Program-made: the position numbers and the translations under genes
Notes under the pieces: generated by a model
The model's input: the letters and a program-made list of their open reading frames with translations, nothing else
Told to the model about the DNA's origin: nothing
Databases searched by the model: none
Assembly: GCA_045805505.1 (NCBI GenBank)
Contig: JBJMLA010000162.1
Coordinates: forward strand, 161,516-225,515
DNA from: BP-464 sp045805505
GTDB taxonomy: Bacteria; Actinomycetota; Thermoleophilia; Solirubrobacterales; Solirubrobacteraceae
Reading direction: 5' to 3'
DNA: 64,000 nucleotides
In this document: positions 55,398-63,539 of the stretch, piece after piece
How the letters are laid out: every line of letters starts with the position of its first letter
Numbering within the stretch: the first letter of the stretch is position 1

Positions 55398-55702
55398 CGG
55401 GCGCCCAGCGGCCGCGAGCCCGACACCTCGTGCGCGACGATCTCCGGGGCGGCGGCCAGCAGGCCCGGCGCCTCGGACATGAGCTTGGCGACGTGCGGCT
55501 CGCCGAAGTGCGCCTGCAGCGCCGCCTCGTCGCGCCACTCCTCGACGGCGACGATCTCGTTCGGGTCGTCCAGGGCGGCGTAGTAGCCGTAGTTGACGCA
55601 CCCCTCCTCGGCGAGCGTCGCGTCGCGGACCTCGATCAGCAGGCGGACGAGCTCGTTGCGCGCGTCGGGACGCGCGGCGAGGCGGGCGGTGACGAGGATC
55701 AT
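55394..55702 (-). CDS. ABM-family quinol monooxygenase-like protein
   Basis: 102 residues, the single-domain length of the antibiotic biosynthesis monooxygenase fold. It starts MILVTARLAARPD and has the typical EEGCVNYGYY, IVAVEEWRDEAALQAHF and HVAKL segments. Members oxidise quinols or aromatic compounds without cofactors, or degrade haem. It is the first gene of a minus-strand trio with the two NTF2-like genes and has a TAGTGT promoter six bases before its ATG. Confidence 0.85.
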   Translation of the reverse strand: MILVTARLAARPDARNELVRLLIEVRDATLAEEGCVNYGYYAALDDPNEIVAVEEWRDEAALQAHFGEPHVAKLMSEAPGLLAAAPEIVAHEVSGSRPLGAR

Positions 55703-55708
55703 CGGCCG

Positions 55709-55714
55709 ACACTA
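55709..55714 (-). promoter_or_regulatory. -10 element (TAGTGT) of the ABM gene
   Basis: TAGTGT on the minus strand lies six bases before the ATG at 55702, consistent with a leaderless transcript. Confidence 0.5.
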
Positions 55715-55749
55715 CCTGGGCGACCACGCGCCAACTGGCCGACTGGCTC

Positions 55750-55755
55750 TAGCCT
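55750..55755 (+). promoter_or_regulatory. -10 element (TAGCCT) of efp
   Basis: TAGCCT lies ten bases before the efp ATG at 55766. Confidence 0.5.
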
Positions 55756-55765
55756 GCGCGACAGC

Positions 55766-56326
55766 ATGCTCTCGACCAACCAGTTCAAGAACGGCAACCA
55801 CATCGAGGTGGAGGGGACGATCTTCAAGATCGTCGAGTTCCAGCACGTCAAGCCCGGCAAGGGTGGTGCGTTCGTGCGGACGAAGCTGCGGCGGGCCAGC
55901 GACGGCAACGTGATCGACCGGACCTTCCGGGCGGGCGAGAAGTTCCGCTCCGTGAGGACCGAGGCGCGCAAGATGCAGTTCCTCTACTCCGACGGGACCG
56001 ACGCGCACTTCATGGACGCCGAGTCCTACGAGCAGATGGCGGTGCCGGAGTCCAGCGTCGCCGACGCGCTGCGCTGGACGAAGCCCAACGACGAGGTCGA
56101 CGTGCTGTTCATCGACGACCAGCCCAGCGACCTGCAGCTGCCGGCGTCGGTGGAGCTCGAGGTCACCGAGACGGAGCCCGGCCTGCGCGGCGACACGGCG
56201 TCAGGCGGTGGCGACAAGCCGGCGACGGTCGAGACCGGCGCGACGGTCCGGGTCCCGCTGTTCGTCAACATCGGCGATCGCGTCAAGATCCAGACGTCGA
56301 CCGGCGAGTACATGTCGCGCGCCTGA
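55766..56326 (+). CDS. efp: Elongation factor P
   Basis: 186 residues with the normal three-domain EF-P layout. The N-terminal KOW-like domain has the tip loop KPGKGGAF, whose lysine is the position that contacts the peptidyl-transferase centre, and the C-terminal OB domain closes with VNIGDRVKIQTSTGEYMSR. EF-P relieves ribosome stalling at polyproline. It normally follows aroQ/pepQ and precedes nusB; here it has its own promoter. Its stop abuts the convergent MOSC stop with no gap (TGATCA). Confidence 0.97.
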   Translation: MLSTNQFKNGNHIEVEGTIFKIVEFQHVKPGKGGAFVRTKLRRASDGNVIDRTFRAGEKFRSVRTEARKMQFLYSDGTDAHFMDAESYEQMAVPESSVADALRWTKPNDEVDVLFIDDQPSDLQLPASVELEVTETEPGLRGDTASGGGDKPATVETGATVRVPLFVNIGDRVKIQTSTGEYMSRA

Positions 56327-56944
56327 TCAGGTCGCGGCCCAGCCGCGCACGCGGGCGGCGACGTCGTCGCCCGCCGCCAGCAGCTCCGCGCGGTCCTCGT
56401 GGGCGAAGAGCAGGATCTCGTTCGTGCGGGCCAGCGTCACGCCGTGACGCGGCCGGTGCACCACGGCGACCTCGTCGCCGGCGCCCAGTTCGCCCTCCTC
56501 GATGATCCGCAGGTAGGCGCCGGGCCGGCGCCCGGCGGCAAACCGCTTGACGAACGCCGGCTCGCCCATCCGGGTCTGCAGCTTGAGGCAGGGGATGCGC
56601 GGGGCCGTGACCTGCAGGAGCGCCGTGCCGATCGCCCAGCGCTCGCCGATGAGCGCGCCGTCGACGTCGAGGCCGCTCGTCGTGAGGTTCTCGCCGAACG
56701 TCCCGTCGGCGATCGGGCGGCCCAGTTCCGACTCCCACCAGTCATAGCTCTCGCGGGCGTAGGCGTAGACCGCCTGGTCCGGGCCGCCGTGGACGCGGCG
56801 GTCGGCCTGGTCGTCGCCGTCGACGTTGACGCCGCGCACCGCCACGCGCCCGTCGACCGCGGTCTTGACGATCGCGCTGTGCTTCGAGCGTCCCGCGCGG
56901 AACTCGGCGACCGGCCCGACGCTGACCGAGAGCACGACGCTCAT
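56327..56944 (-). CDS. MOSC-domain protein (YiiM-like)
   Basis: 205 residues from ATG 56944, preceded by TAGCCT seven bases upstream. YiiM/MOSC marks: GDDQADRRVHGGPDQAVYAY is split by strands, FGENLTTSGLD, IGERWAIG and the RIPCLKL segment whose Cys is the presumed sulfur-carrying residue. MOSC proteins handle molybdenum-cofactor-linked sulfur or reduce N-hydroxylated compounds. It lies between efp and nusB on the opposite strand. Confidence 0.9.
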   Translation of the reverse strand: MSVVLSVSVGPVAEFRAGRSKHSAIVKTAVDGRVAVRGVNVDGDDQADRRVHGGPDQAVYAYARESYDWWESELGRPIADGTFGENLTTSGLDVDGALIGERWAIGTALLQVTAPRIPCLKLQTRMGEPAFVKRFAAGRRPGAYLRIIEEGELGAGDEVAVVHRPRHGVTLARTNEILLFAHEDRAELLAAGDDVAARVRGWAAT

Positions 56945-56951
56945 CCAGGGC

Positions 56952-56957
56952 AGGCTA
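56952..56957 (-). promoter_or_regulatory. -10 element (TAGCCT) of the MOSC gene
   Basis: TAGCCT on the minus strand (56957 to 56952), seven bases before the MOSC ATG. It shares its TA with the nusB -10 on the other strand through a CTAG core. Confidence 0.5.
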
Positions 56958-56961
56958 GTGT
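56956..56961 (+). promoter_or_regulatory. -10 element (TAGTGT) of nusB
   Basis: TAGTGT lies 11 bases before the nusB ATG at 56973 and overlaps the divergent MOSC -10 at 56956-56957. Confidence 0.5.
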
Positions 56962-56972
56962 CGACGCCGAGC

Positions 56973-57389
56973 ATGTCCCGCCGAACCGAGCAGCGTCGCG
57001 CAGCGGCCTTCGCGATCTACCAGCAGGAGGTCACCGGCCGCGGCCTCGAGGACGTCCTCGAGCGCGACGCCTCCGAGCTGACACGCGCCTTGGCCTACGC
57101 GGCCGAGGACTACCGCGAGGAGCTCGACGAGGTCATCGGCCGCCACGCCAAGGGCTGGGAGATCGGCCGGATCGCGCCCCTGGAGAAGGCGATCATGCGC
57201 GTCGCGCTGCTCGAGATGCGCCACCCCGACGTGGCGCCCGGCGACACGCCGATCCCGCCGGAGGGCGCGATCGACGAGGCCGTCGAGACCGCCAAGGAGT
57301 TCTGCGGCGCCGAGGCGCCCGGCTTCGTCAACGGCATCCTGGGCGCTGCCCTCCGGGACATGAAGGACAATGGCGCCCGCAATGGCTGA
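56973..57389 (+). CDS. nusB: Transcription antitermination factor NusB
   Basis: 138 residues, all-helical. It begins SRRTEQRRAAAFAIYQQEV and has RIAPLEKAIMRVALLEM, IPPEGAIDEAVETAKEFCGAEAPGFVNGIL (quoted across two helices), the strongly conserved NusB core. NusB with NusE binds boxA RNA in rRNA antitermination. It follows efp except for the inserted MOSC gene and is followed by an xseB-like gene. Confidence 0.95.
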   Translation: MSRRTEQRRAAAFAIYQQEVTGRGLEDVLERDASELTRALAYAAEDYREELDEVIGRHAKGWEIGRIAPLEKAIMRVALLEMRHPDVAPGDTPIPPEGAIDEAVETAKEFCGAEAPGFVNGILGAALRDMKDNGARNG

Positions 57390-57585
57390 CACCTCTCTCG
57401 ACGAGCTCGTAGAACGTCTCGACCGCGCCGCCGAGCAGCTGCGCTCCGGCGACCTGAGCCCCGATGCGGCGGCCACGCTGGTCGAGGACTGCGCGGCGAT
57501 CGCCTCGCAGGCCGGCGCCGAGCTCGAGCGGCTCGCCCGCGCCGCGGCGCACGAGCCGCTGCCGGGCCAGGACTCGCTGCTCTAG
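57382..57585 (+). CDS. Exonuclease VII small-subunit-like protein
   Basis: 67 residues from ATG 57382, overlapping the nusB stop (ATG 57370 is an alternative). The pattern SLDELVERLDRAAEQLRSGDLSPDAAATL fits the helical-hairpin XseB family (E-x-L-x-x-L-E...G-x-L-s-L-e-x-s). XseB is common between nusB and ispA. The xseA large-subunit gene is not in the window. The family call is moderate because the protein is short. The stop is interlocked with a convergent stop in CTAG. Confidence 0.65.
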   Translation: MADTSLDELVERLDRAAEQLRSGDLSPDAAATLVEDCAAIASQAGAELERLARAAAHEPLPGQDSLL

Positions 57586-57995
57586 GCGGCGTAGGGCGAG
57601 GGCAGCGTTGCTGCCTGCGTCCAGAAGTCGCGGATCGCGCGGGCCACGCCGGTCAGCGCTTCAAACCCGTTGGGCTTGCGCACGTAGGCGTTGGCGCGGT
57701 GGCTGTAGGCGAACGCCACGTCGGCCGGCGAGTTCGACGTGCTCAGCACCACGACGGGCAGCGCGGCGAGGCGCGGGTCCTCGCGGATCTCGTCGAGCAC
57801 GTGCTGGCCGCTGACGCGCGGCAGGTTGAGGTCGAGCAGGACGAGCTGGGGGAGGGGCCCGCTGCCGTGCAGCAGGTCGAGCGCCTCCTGGCCGTCGCGG
57901 GCCACGACGAGCTGCTTGCCCATGCCGGCGTCCTGGAGCGCCTCGCGCAGCAGGATGGCGTCGGCGTTGATGTCCTCGACGAGCAGGATCCGCAT
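57582..57995 (-). CDS. Single-domain response regulator (Rcp1-like)
   Basis: 137 residues. Receiver residues are Glu7/Asp8, phosphoacceptor Asp55 (LVLLDLNLP), Ser85 in VLSTSNSP and Lys107. The insertion DGQEALDLLHGSG and the tail with FWTQAATLP are typical of Rcp1-type receivers that partner phytochrome-like kinases. The ATG overlaps the stop of the kinase gene (TGATG), so the two are a translationally coupled pair. Confidence 0.9.
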   Translation of the reverse strand: MRILLVEDINADAILLREALQDAGMGKQLVVARDGQEALDLLHGSGPLPQLVLLDLNLPRVSGQHVLDEIREDPRLAALPVVVLSTSNSPADVAFAYSHRANAYVRKPNGFEALTGVARAIRDFWTQAATLPSPYAA

Positions 57996-59698
57996 CAGCG
58001 CGGGAGCTCCGCGGGGATGTCGAAGGTGAAGACGGTGCCGCCGCCGGGGGCCGGCTCGATGTCGATGCGCCCGCCGTGGCGGTCGACGATCTTCTTGGCG
58101 ATGGCCAGGCCGATGCCGGTGCCCTCGTACTCCTCGGCGCTGTGCAGGCGCTGGAACATCTTGAAGATCTGCGCCGCATGGCCGGGATCGATGCCGATGC
58201 CGTTGTCGCGGACGCTGATGAACACGCGGCCCTCGCGGCGAGCGGCCGAGACGTGCACCACCGGCTTGACGCCCTCGGCCGTGAACTTCATGCCGTTGGC
58301 GACGAGGTTCTGCAGCACCTGGGAGAGCTGGCCCGGCTCGCCGCAGGCCGCGCCGAGCGGCTCCCGCTGCACGTCGGCGCCGAACGCCTCGATGTCCGAG
58401 CGCAGGCTCTGCAGCACCTCGTCGAGGATCTTGTCGAGGTCGATGGCCTCGGGCTGCAGCCCGCTGCGATCGACGCGTGAGTAGGCCAGCAGGTCGTCGA
58501 TGATGCGCTGCATCCGCTCGACGCCGTCCTGCATGTGCCCGATGAACTGGTCGGCGTCGTCGTCGAGCTTGCCCTTGTAACGGACCCCGAGCAGCTGGCT
58601 GAAGCCCGCCACCGCGCGCAGCGGAGCCGAGAGATCGTGGGAGGCCACGTAGGCGAACTGCTCGAGCTCGGCGTTGGAGCGCTGCAGCTCGGCGTTGGAG
58701 GACTGCAGCTCGAGCGCGCGGTCGCGCAGGCGGTCCTGGCTGGCCTCGAGCTGGGAGTTGACCACCGCGATCCTGGCGCCCGCGTCGACGGCCCGGCGCA
58801 CCAGCACGCCGATCGCCACCAGTGCGAGGCCGAGGATGGCGAGAACGACCCACGGCAGCCATCGGCTGACGCCGCTGGCCGGCTCGTAGAGCTCTGCGGT
58901 GGGCGCGCTGACCACCACGTGCCACTTCGTGTCCGTGACGGGCTGCACCGCGAAGTACTGCTCGCCGCCGTCGCCGTCGTAGAGGCCGTCGGTCTGGGTG
59001 CCGGCACGCTTGACGAGTTCGCCGGAGGGCGGCGGCGGCCGTTTCGGATCGCTCGCGCTGGCCGCGCCGAGCACCCGGCCGCCGCCGTCGAGGACGTAGG
59101 CCTCGCCGCCGTAGCGGACCAGGGGCTGGATGGATCCGCCGAGGAAGTCGCGGAAGGTCGCGACGGGCGCGCCGCTGACCAGGTAGCGCACGGACTTGCC
59201 GACGGGATAGCGGGTGACGCTCTCGACGGACTCCTCGGCCCCGATCTGCTCGATACCGCCCAGCGCGACGCCGTCCTTGCCGATCTGCTCGATCAGCCCC
59301 TCCCCGGGGGTCGCCGGCGCGCGCGAGGAGGCGGCGACGACCTTGCCATCCGCGTCGAGGACCGCGGTGTAGAGCGACTGGTTGGTGCGCGTGTAGGCGT
59401 CGAGCTCGGACCCGGAGATGTCGCCGGAGAAGTCGCGGACCGCCCGTTCGACGCCTGACCCGAAGGCCACGCGGAACAGCGAGTCGATGAGCGCCGAGGC
59501 CACGGTCGCGCCCGTCGCGTAGCGCTCCCGCAGCTGCGAGCGGTCCTTGGACTGCGAGTCGGCGAGCAGCCACGCCCCGACGCCCAGCAGGACGACGGCG
59601 AAGACGAGGAACAGCGCGGCGATCCGCATGCCCCGCCGGCGCAGGCGGTCGGCCGAGGGAGCGCCCGAGGTGTCGACTGGTGGCTGATCCGGGGACAT
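57995..59698 (-). CDS. Membrane histidine kinase with extracellular sensor domain
   Basis: 567 residues. Membrane helices at about 24-46 and 282-300 flank an extracellular domain of about 235 residues that resembles a Cache-type sensor. A coiled-coil (LQSSNAELQRSNAELEQF) leads to HisKA with His354 (YVASHDLSAPLRAV), then the HATPase domain with NLVANGMKF, DNGIGID and GTGIGLAI. It should phosphorylate the adjacent receiver. Signal unknown. It starts 23 bases from the divergent SDR gene. Confidence 0.92.
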   Translation of the reverse strand: MSPDQPPVDTSGAPSADRLRRRGMRIAALFLVFAVVLLGVGAWLLADSQSKDRSQLRERYATGATVASALIDSLFRVAFGSGVERAVRDFSGDISGSELDAYTRTNQSLYTAVLDADGKVVAASSRAPATPGEGLIEQIGKDGVALGGIEQIGAEESVESVTRYPVGKSVRYLVSGAPVATFRDFLGGSIQPLVRYGGEAYVLDGGGRVLGAASASDPKRPPPPSGELVKRAGTQTDGLYDGDGGEQYFAVQPVTDTKWHVVVSAPTAELYEPASGVSRWLPWVVLAILGLALVAIGVLVRRAVDAGARIAVVNSQLEASQDRLRDRALELQSSNAELQRSNAELEQFAYVASHDLSAPLRAVAGFSQLLGVRYKGKLDDDADQFIGHMQDGVERMQRIIDDLLAYSRVDRSGLQPEAIDLDKILDEVLQSLRSDIEAFGADVQREPLGAACGEPGQLSQVLQNLVANGMKFTAEGVKPVVHVSAARREGRVFISVRDNGIGIDPGHAAQIFKMFQRLHSAEEYEGTGIGLAIAKKIVDRHGGRIDIEPAPGGGTVFTFDIPAELPR

Positions 59699-59720
59699 CA
59701 GGGCGGGCGTAGTTCACACC

Positions 59721-60473
59721 ATGGACCTCGCAACATCAACCTGTCTCGTCACCGGCGCCAATCGCGGCATCGGCCTGGCGATCACCCAGGAACTGGCGCA
59801 ACGTGGCGCCACGGTCGTCGCCGCGGCGCGCGCGCCCGACGACATCCCGCCGATCGAGGGCGCGATCACCCCGCTGCGGTTCGACGCCGCCGACCGCGCC
59901 TCGATAGAGGCCGCCGCCGCCCAGGCCGGGGCCATCGACGTGCTCGTCAACAACGCCGGCGTGCTGCAGGCCGGCCAGCTCGAGACCGAGGACGTCGACC
60001 ACATCTACGACGTCCTGCAGGTCAACCTCGCCGCGGGCATCCACCTCTCGCGGCTGCTGCTGCCGGGCATGCTCGAGCGCGGCCGCGGCACGATCGTCTG
60101 CAACGCCTCGATCAGCGGCTACGCGTTCTTCCCGGGATCGAGCGTCTACGCCGCCTCCAAGGCCGGCCTCGTGGCGTTCTGCGAGGGCCTGCGCCGCGAG
60201 CTGCGCGGCACCGGCGTCAACGTCCTGCACCTCGTCACGCCCGCGATCGACACGCGGATGATGGACGAGGTCGTGGAGGGCTACCGCGGCAACCAGGACC
60301 TCTCGTCGATGAGCCGGACGTCGCCCGAGGACTGGGCGGCCAAGGTCGCCGACGCCATCGAGGGCGACAAGGCCGTGCTCAACCCGGGCGGCAGCGAGCG
60401 CCTGGCCAAGCTCGCGTCACGCGGGCCCGGCCTCCTGCTCGACCTCGTCACGCGTGGCTTCGACCGGCGCTGA
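59721..60473 (+). CDS. Short-chain dehydrogenase/reductase
   Basis: 250 residues of the classical SDR family: cofactor motif TGANRGIG (about 11-18), NNAG, and catalytic Ser...YAASK with Asn upstream. The residue pattern at the end of the second strand (AAARAPDD) favours NADP(H). The substrate cannot be read. TAGTTC nine bases before the ATG is a weak promoter candidate. Its 3' end overlaps the cyclopropane synthase gene by 57 bases, tail to tail. Confidence 0.92.
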   Translation: MDLATSTCLVTGANRGIGLAITQELAQRGATVVAAARAPDDIPPIEGAITPLRFDAADRASIEAAAAQAGAIDVLVNNAGVLQAGQLETEDVDHIYDVLQVNLAAGIHLSRLLLPGMLERGRGTIVCNASISGYAFFPGSSVYAASKAGLVAFCEGLRRELRGTGVNVLHLVTPAIDTRMMDEVVEGYRGNQDLSSMSRTSPEDWAAKVADAIEGDKAVLNPGGSERLAKLASRGPGLLLDLVTRGFDRR

Positions 60474-61676
60474 GCCGCGAGCCAGCAGGGCCCGCTCGCC
60501 GCGGAAGGCCGGTCCGGCCAGCATGAGCTGGACCGTGCCGATGCGCCGCTCGGCGAAGCCGGCCTCCATGTAGGCCAGGTAGAACCGCCACAGCCGCCGG
60601 AACGGCTCGTCGAAGCCCATCGCGTCGAGCTGGGCCGCGGGGACGGCGGCGAACCGCTCGGCCCAGTGGTGCAGCGTCGTGGCGTAGTGCGGCCCGATCT
60701 CCTCGAGCCCGACGGCCCGCATCTCCGTGTGCTTGGCGGTCAGGGCGAGCAGCGGCGTCTGCGCCGGCAGGAACCCGCCCGGGAAGATGCGGGTGTTGGC
60801 GAAGCTGCGCGTGCCCTTCTCGACCTCGTAGGCGCGATCGTCGATGGTGATGGCCTGCAGGCAGAAGAGCCCGTCGTCGGCCAGCAGCTCGCCGCACGTG
60901 CGCAGGTAGACGGGCAGGTTGCGCCAGCCGACCGCCTCGATCATCTCGATCGAGACCATCTTGTGCCAGGTGCCGGTGAGCTCGCGGTAGTCGCGGTCGA
61001 GGATTGTGATCAGGTCGCCGAGGCCGAGCGCGTCGACGCGGGCCTGCGCCTCGGAGCGCTGCGCCTCGGAGATCGTCGTGGTCGTGACGCGGCAGCCGTA
61101 GCGCGACGCGGCGTGGATGGCGAAGCCGCCCCAGCCCGTCCCGATCTCGAGCACGTGGTCGCCCGGGCTGAGGTCGAGCTTGCGGCAGATCCGGTCGAGC
61201 TTGGCCTCCTGGGCCTCGCGCAGCGACATGCCGCGCTCCTCGAAGACGCCGCACGAGTACATCATCGTCTCGTCGAGGAACAGCGCGAAGAGCTCGTTGG
61301 AGAGGTCGTAGTGCGCGGCGATGTCGCGCCGGGCGCGGGCGGGGGTGCTGCGGCGCACCAGCGCGCCGATCCGCTGGCCCGGGATGAGCACGGGCGCGAA
61401 GCGCCGGCGCAGGGCATCGAGCGGCGCCATGTTGCGCGCGGCCAGGCGGACCAGACCGACGAGGTCGTCGCACTCCCACAGGCCCGCGGCGTAGGAGTCG
61501 GCCATGCCGATCGAGCCGGACCGAAGGACCATGCCGTAGGCGCGGCGGTCGAGCACGCGGACCTCGACGGAGATGCCGGAGGTCTCGCCGAGCTCGATGC
61601 GCTCGTCGCCGTCGACGATGACCAGCCGCCCGCCGGTGGTGTGGCCCAGGACCCGCAGGAGCGCCGCGCGCATCAT
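60417..61676 (-). CDS. cfa: Cyclopropane-fatty-acyl-phospholipid synthase family methyltransferase
   Basis: 419 residues, normal for CFA synthases. The N-terminal lipid-binding domain (to about 115) is followed by HYDLSNELFALFLDETMMYSCG, the family hallmark, then the SAM motif VLEIGTGWGGFAIHAA and EMIEAVGWRNLP. Such enzymes add a methylene or methyl group across double bonds of membrane lipid chains. The ATG overlaps the DUF1365 stop (TGATG), making it the third gene of the operon FAD oxidoreductase-DUF1365-cfa. Confidence 0.93.
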   Translation of the reverse strand: MMRAALLRVLGHTTGGRLVIVDGDERIELGETSGISVEVRVLDRRAYGMVLRSGSIGMADSYAAGLWECDDLVGLVRLAARNMAPLDALRRRFAPVLIPGQRIGALVRRSTPARARRDIAAHYDLSNELFALFLDETMMYSCGVFEERGMSLREAQEAKLDRICRKLDLSPGDHVLEIGTGWGGFAIHAASRYGCRVTTTTISEAQRSEAQARVDALGLGDLITILDRDYRELTGTWHKMVSIEMIEAVGWRNLPVYLRTCGELLADDGLFCLQAITIDDRAYEVEKGTRSFANTRIFPGGFLPAQTPLLALTAKHTEMRAVGLEEIGPHYATTLHHWAERFAAVPAAQLDAMGFDEPFRRLWRFYLAYMEAGFAERRIGTVQLMLAGPAFRGERALLARGSAPVEATRDEVEQEAGPA

Positions 61677-62260
61677 CACGCGGCCGCCTTGGGATGGGCG
61701 TGGTAGCGGGCGCCCTTGAGCTTGAGGCGCAGCGCCTGGGCGTAGATCCCGGCCAGGATGCGCAGCGACTGCGCGCGCCGCGGCGCGGACTGCGTGCGGT
61801 GCAGCGTCAGCGTCGCGTCGAAGACCCGGTGGCCGTCCTGGTGGTTCTCGAGGTGCACGACGAGCTGCTCGCCCGGCTCGGTCAGCCGCCACGCGTACTC
61901 CTGGTCCATCGGCATGAACGGCGAGACGTGCATCGCCTTGTCGATCCGGCCGCCCGCGGGGTCCAGGACGTAGGAGTGCTTCTCGCCCCACGGCGTGTTG
62001 GTGACCTCGGCGACGACCGCGTGCAGGGCGCCGGCGTGCCAGACGTAGGAGAAGCGCACGGGGTTGAAGCCGACGCCCAGCGAGCGCTTGGCCTCCAGCA
62101 GGTAGACCGGGCCGTCGGGGCGCACGCCGGTCTCGCGCTCGACGAGCTCGCGCGCGTCATCGCCGCCGACCTCGTCGAAGCCCATCGAGATGCGCTGGCG
62201 GAACTCGTGCTCGACCGTGCCATGACGGCGGTGGCGCACGAACCCCTCGTAGGTGGTCAT
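61676..62260 (-). CDS. DUF1365 family protein
   Basis: 194 residues from ATG 62260 (overlaps the upstream stop as ATGA). Conserved family segments are YEGFVRHRRHG, LGVGFNPVRFSYVWH, EVTNTPWGEKHSYVL and the KAMHVSPFMPMDQEYAWRL region. DUF1365 genes are usually found next to a FAD-dependent oxidoreductase and a cyclopropane synthase, as here, and are linked to modification of membrane fatty acids. Somewhat shorter than typical members (about 240). Confidence 0.92.
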   Translation of the reverse strand: MTTYEGFVRHRRHGTVEHEFRQRISMGFDEVGGDDARELVERETGVRPDGPVYLLEAKRSLGVGFNPVRFSYVWHAGALHAVVAEVTNTPWGEKHSYVLDPAGGRIDKAMHVSPFMPMDQEYAWRLTEPGEQLVVHLENHQDGHRVFDATLTLHRTQSAPRRAQSLRILAGIYAQALRLKLKGARYHAHPKAAA

Positions 62261-63486
62261 GCGGCCTCCGCCAGCGCCGGCGCGCCGGCCGCGCCGGCGG
62301 TCGCCGCGGCGCGCAGGCCGCTCCACACGCCGTCCTCGTGGAAGCCCCAGCGCCAGTAGGCGCCGGCGTAGTGCGTGCGGCGCACGCCGGAGATGACGTG
62401 ATGGGAGTCCTGGGCGGTCATGCCCTCCGCCGTGAAGACGGGATGTGCCCACTGCTTGACGGCGACGATCTTCGCAGGATCGATCGCCTCCGTGTGGTTG
62501 AGCGTGACGACGATCTCCTGGTCGCAGTCGAGCGACTGCAGGCGGTTCATGTGGTAGCTGACGGTGCTGCGCCGGGCCGGCTCGTCGAGCAGGTGATAGA
62601 CCCAGCTGGCCCACGCGCGCCGGCGCCGCGGCAGCAGCGAGCGGTCGGTGTGCAGGACCGCCTCGTTGGCCTGGTAGGGCAGCGCGCCGAGGATGCGCCG
62701 CTCGTCCTCGGAGGGGTCGGCGAGCATGCCCAGCGCCTGGTCGGCGTGGCAGGCCAGCAGGACCTCGTCGAAGCGCTCACCGTCGACCAGGACGTGGTCG
62801 GCGAAGCGCTGCACGAGGCCGACGGGGCTTCCGGTGCGGACGTCGAGGCGGGCGGTCAGCGCGTCGACGTAGGTGCGCGAGCCGCCCGGGACGGTGAACC
62901 ACTGCGGGCGGTCCGAGAGCGACAGCATCCCGTGGTTGTGGAAGAAGCGGGCCAGGAAGCGCGCCGGGAAGGTGAACATCTGCTCCTCGGGCGCCGACCA
63001 CACGGCCGCGGCCTGGGGGACGAGCAGGCGCTCGACGAACCACGTGGAGTAGCCGTTGCGGTCCAGGTAGTCGCGCAGCGACTCGTTGGAGTCGGAATCC
63101 AGCAGCTCCTGCGCCTCGCGCTGGAAGCGCCGCACGTCGAGCAGCATCCGGATGAACGCGGGACGGGGGAGGGTGGCGAAGAGGCCGCCAAGCGAGGCGC
63201 TGGAGTACTCGAAGCGGCCGCCCTCGGAGGTCACGGCGAAGGACATGTCGCTCTTCTGGGCCACGATCCCGAGCTCGTCGAGCAGCGCGGTGAAGTGCGG
63301 GTAGTTGCGGTCGTTGAAGACGATGAAGCCCATGTCGACCGGCGTGCCGTCGACCTCCATCGTGCAGGCGTGGCCGCCGGGGCGGTCCTCGGCCTCGAAC
63401 ACGACGACGTCGTGAGCCCGGCGCTGCAGGGCGTGAGCGGCGGTGAGCCCGGAGACCCCGGCGCCGATGACAGCGATCCTTGCCAT
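62257..63486 (-). CDS. FAD-dependent oxidoreductase (amine-oxidase fold) of the fatty-acid modification operon
   Basis: 409 residues. Rossmann motif VIGAGVSGLTAAHALQ (GxGxxG at residues 8-13) and the second FAD motif GGHACTMEVDG are present, then VDMGFIVFNDRNYPHF and the terminal GVRRTHYAGAYWRWGFHEDG stretch (quoted to 20 residues) that binds FAD. In other bacteria this family sits with DUF1365 and CFA synthase. It may oxidise or desaturate lipid acyl chains, by analogy with furan fatty acid enzymes. An inverted repeat lies just before its start. Confidence 0.92.
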   Translation of the reverse strand: MARIAVIGAGVSGLTAAHALQRRAHDVVVFEAEDRPGGHACTMEVDGTPVDMGFIVFNDRNYPHFTALLDELGIVAQKSDMSFAVTSEGGRFEYSSASLGGLFATLPRPAFIRMLLDVRRFQREAQELLDSDSNESLRDYLDRNGYSTWFVERLLVPQAAAVWSAPEEQMFTFPARFLARFFHNHGMLSLSDRPQWFTVPGGSRTYVDALTARLDVRTGSPVGLVQRFADHVLVDGERFDEVLLACHADQALGMLADPSEDERRILGALPYQANEAVLHTDRSLLPRRRRAWASWVYHLLDEPARRSTVSYHMNRLQSLDCDQEIVVTLNHTEAIDPAKIVAVKQWAHPVFTAEGMTAQDSHHVISGVRRTHYAGAYWRWGFHEDGVWSGLRAAATAGAAGAPALAEAA

Positions 63487-63500
63487 GTAAGTCCGCTTAC
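63487..63500. repeat. Inverted repeat GTAAG-N4-CTTAC in the oxidoreductase/ispA divergent gap
   Basis: A perfect 5-bp inverted repeat with a TCCG centre abuts the oxidoreductase ATG. Its location in a 53-base divergent gap makes it a candidate operator. Confidence 0.35.
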
Positions 63501-63525
63501 GGTTCGCGAAGAGCCGCGGATCACC

Positions 63526-63531
63526 TAGCGT
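63526..63531 (+). promoter_or_regulatory. -10 element (TAGCGT) of ispA
   Basis: TAGCGT lies eight bases before the ATG at 63540. Confidence 0.5.
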
Positions 63532-63539
63532 TTCCGGGG

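Noticed and set aside
55370..55765. N-terminal extension of efp
   Set aside because: It is a shadow of the antisense ABM gene. EF-P homology and the TAGCCT promoter place the start at 55766.
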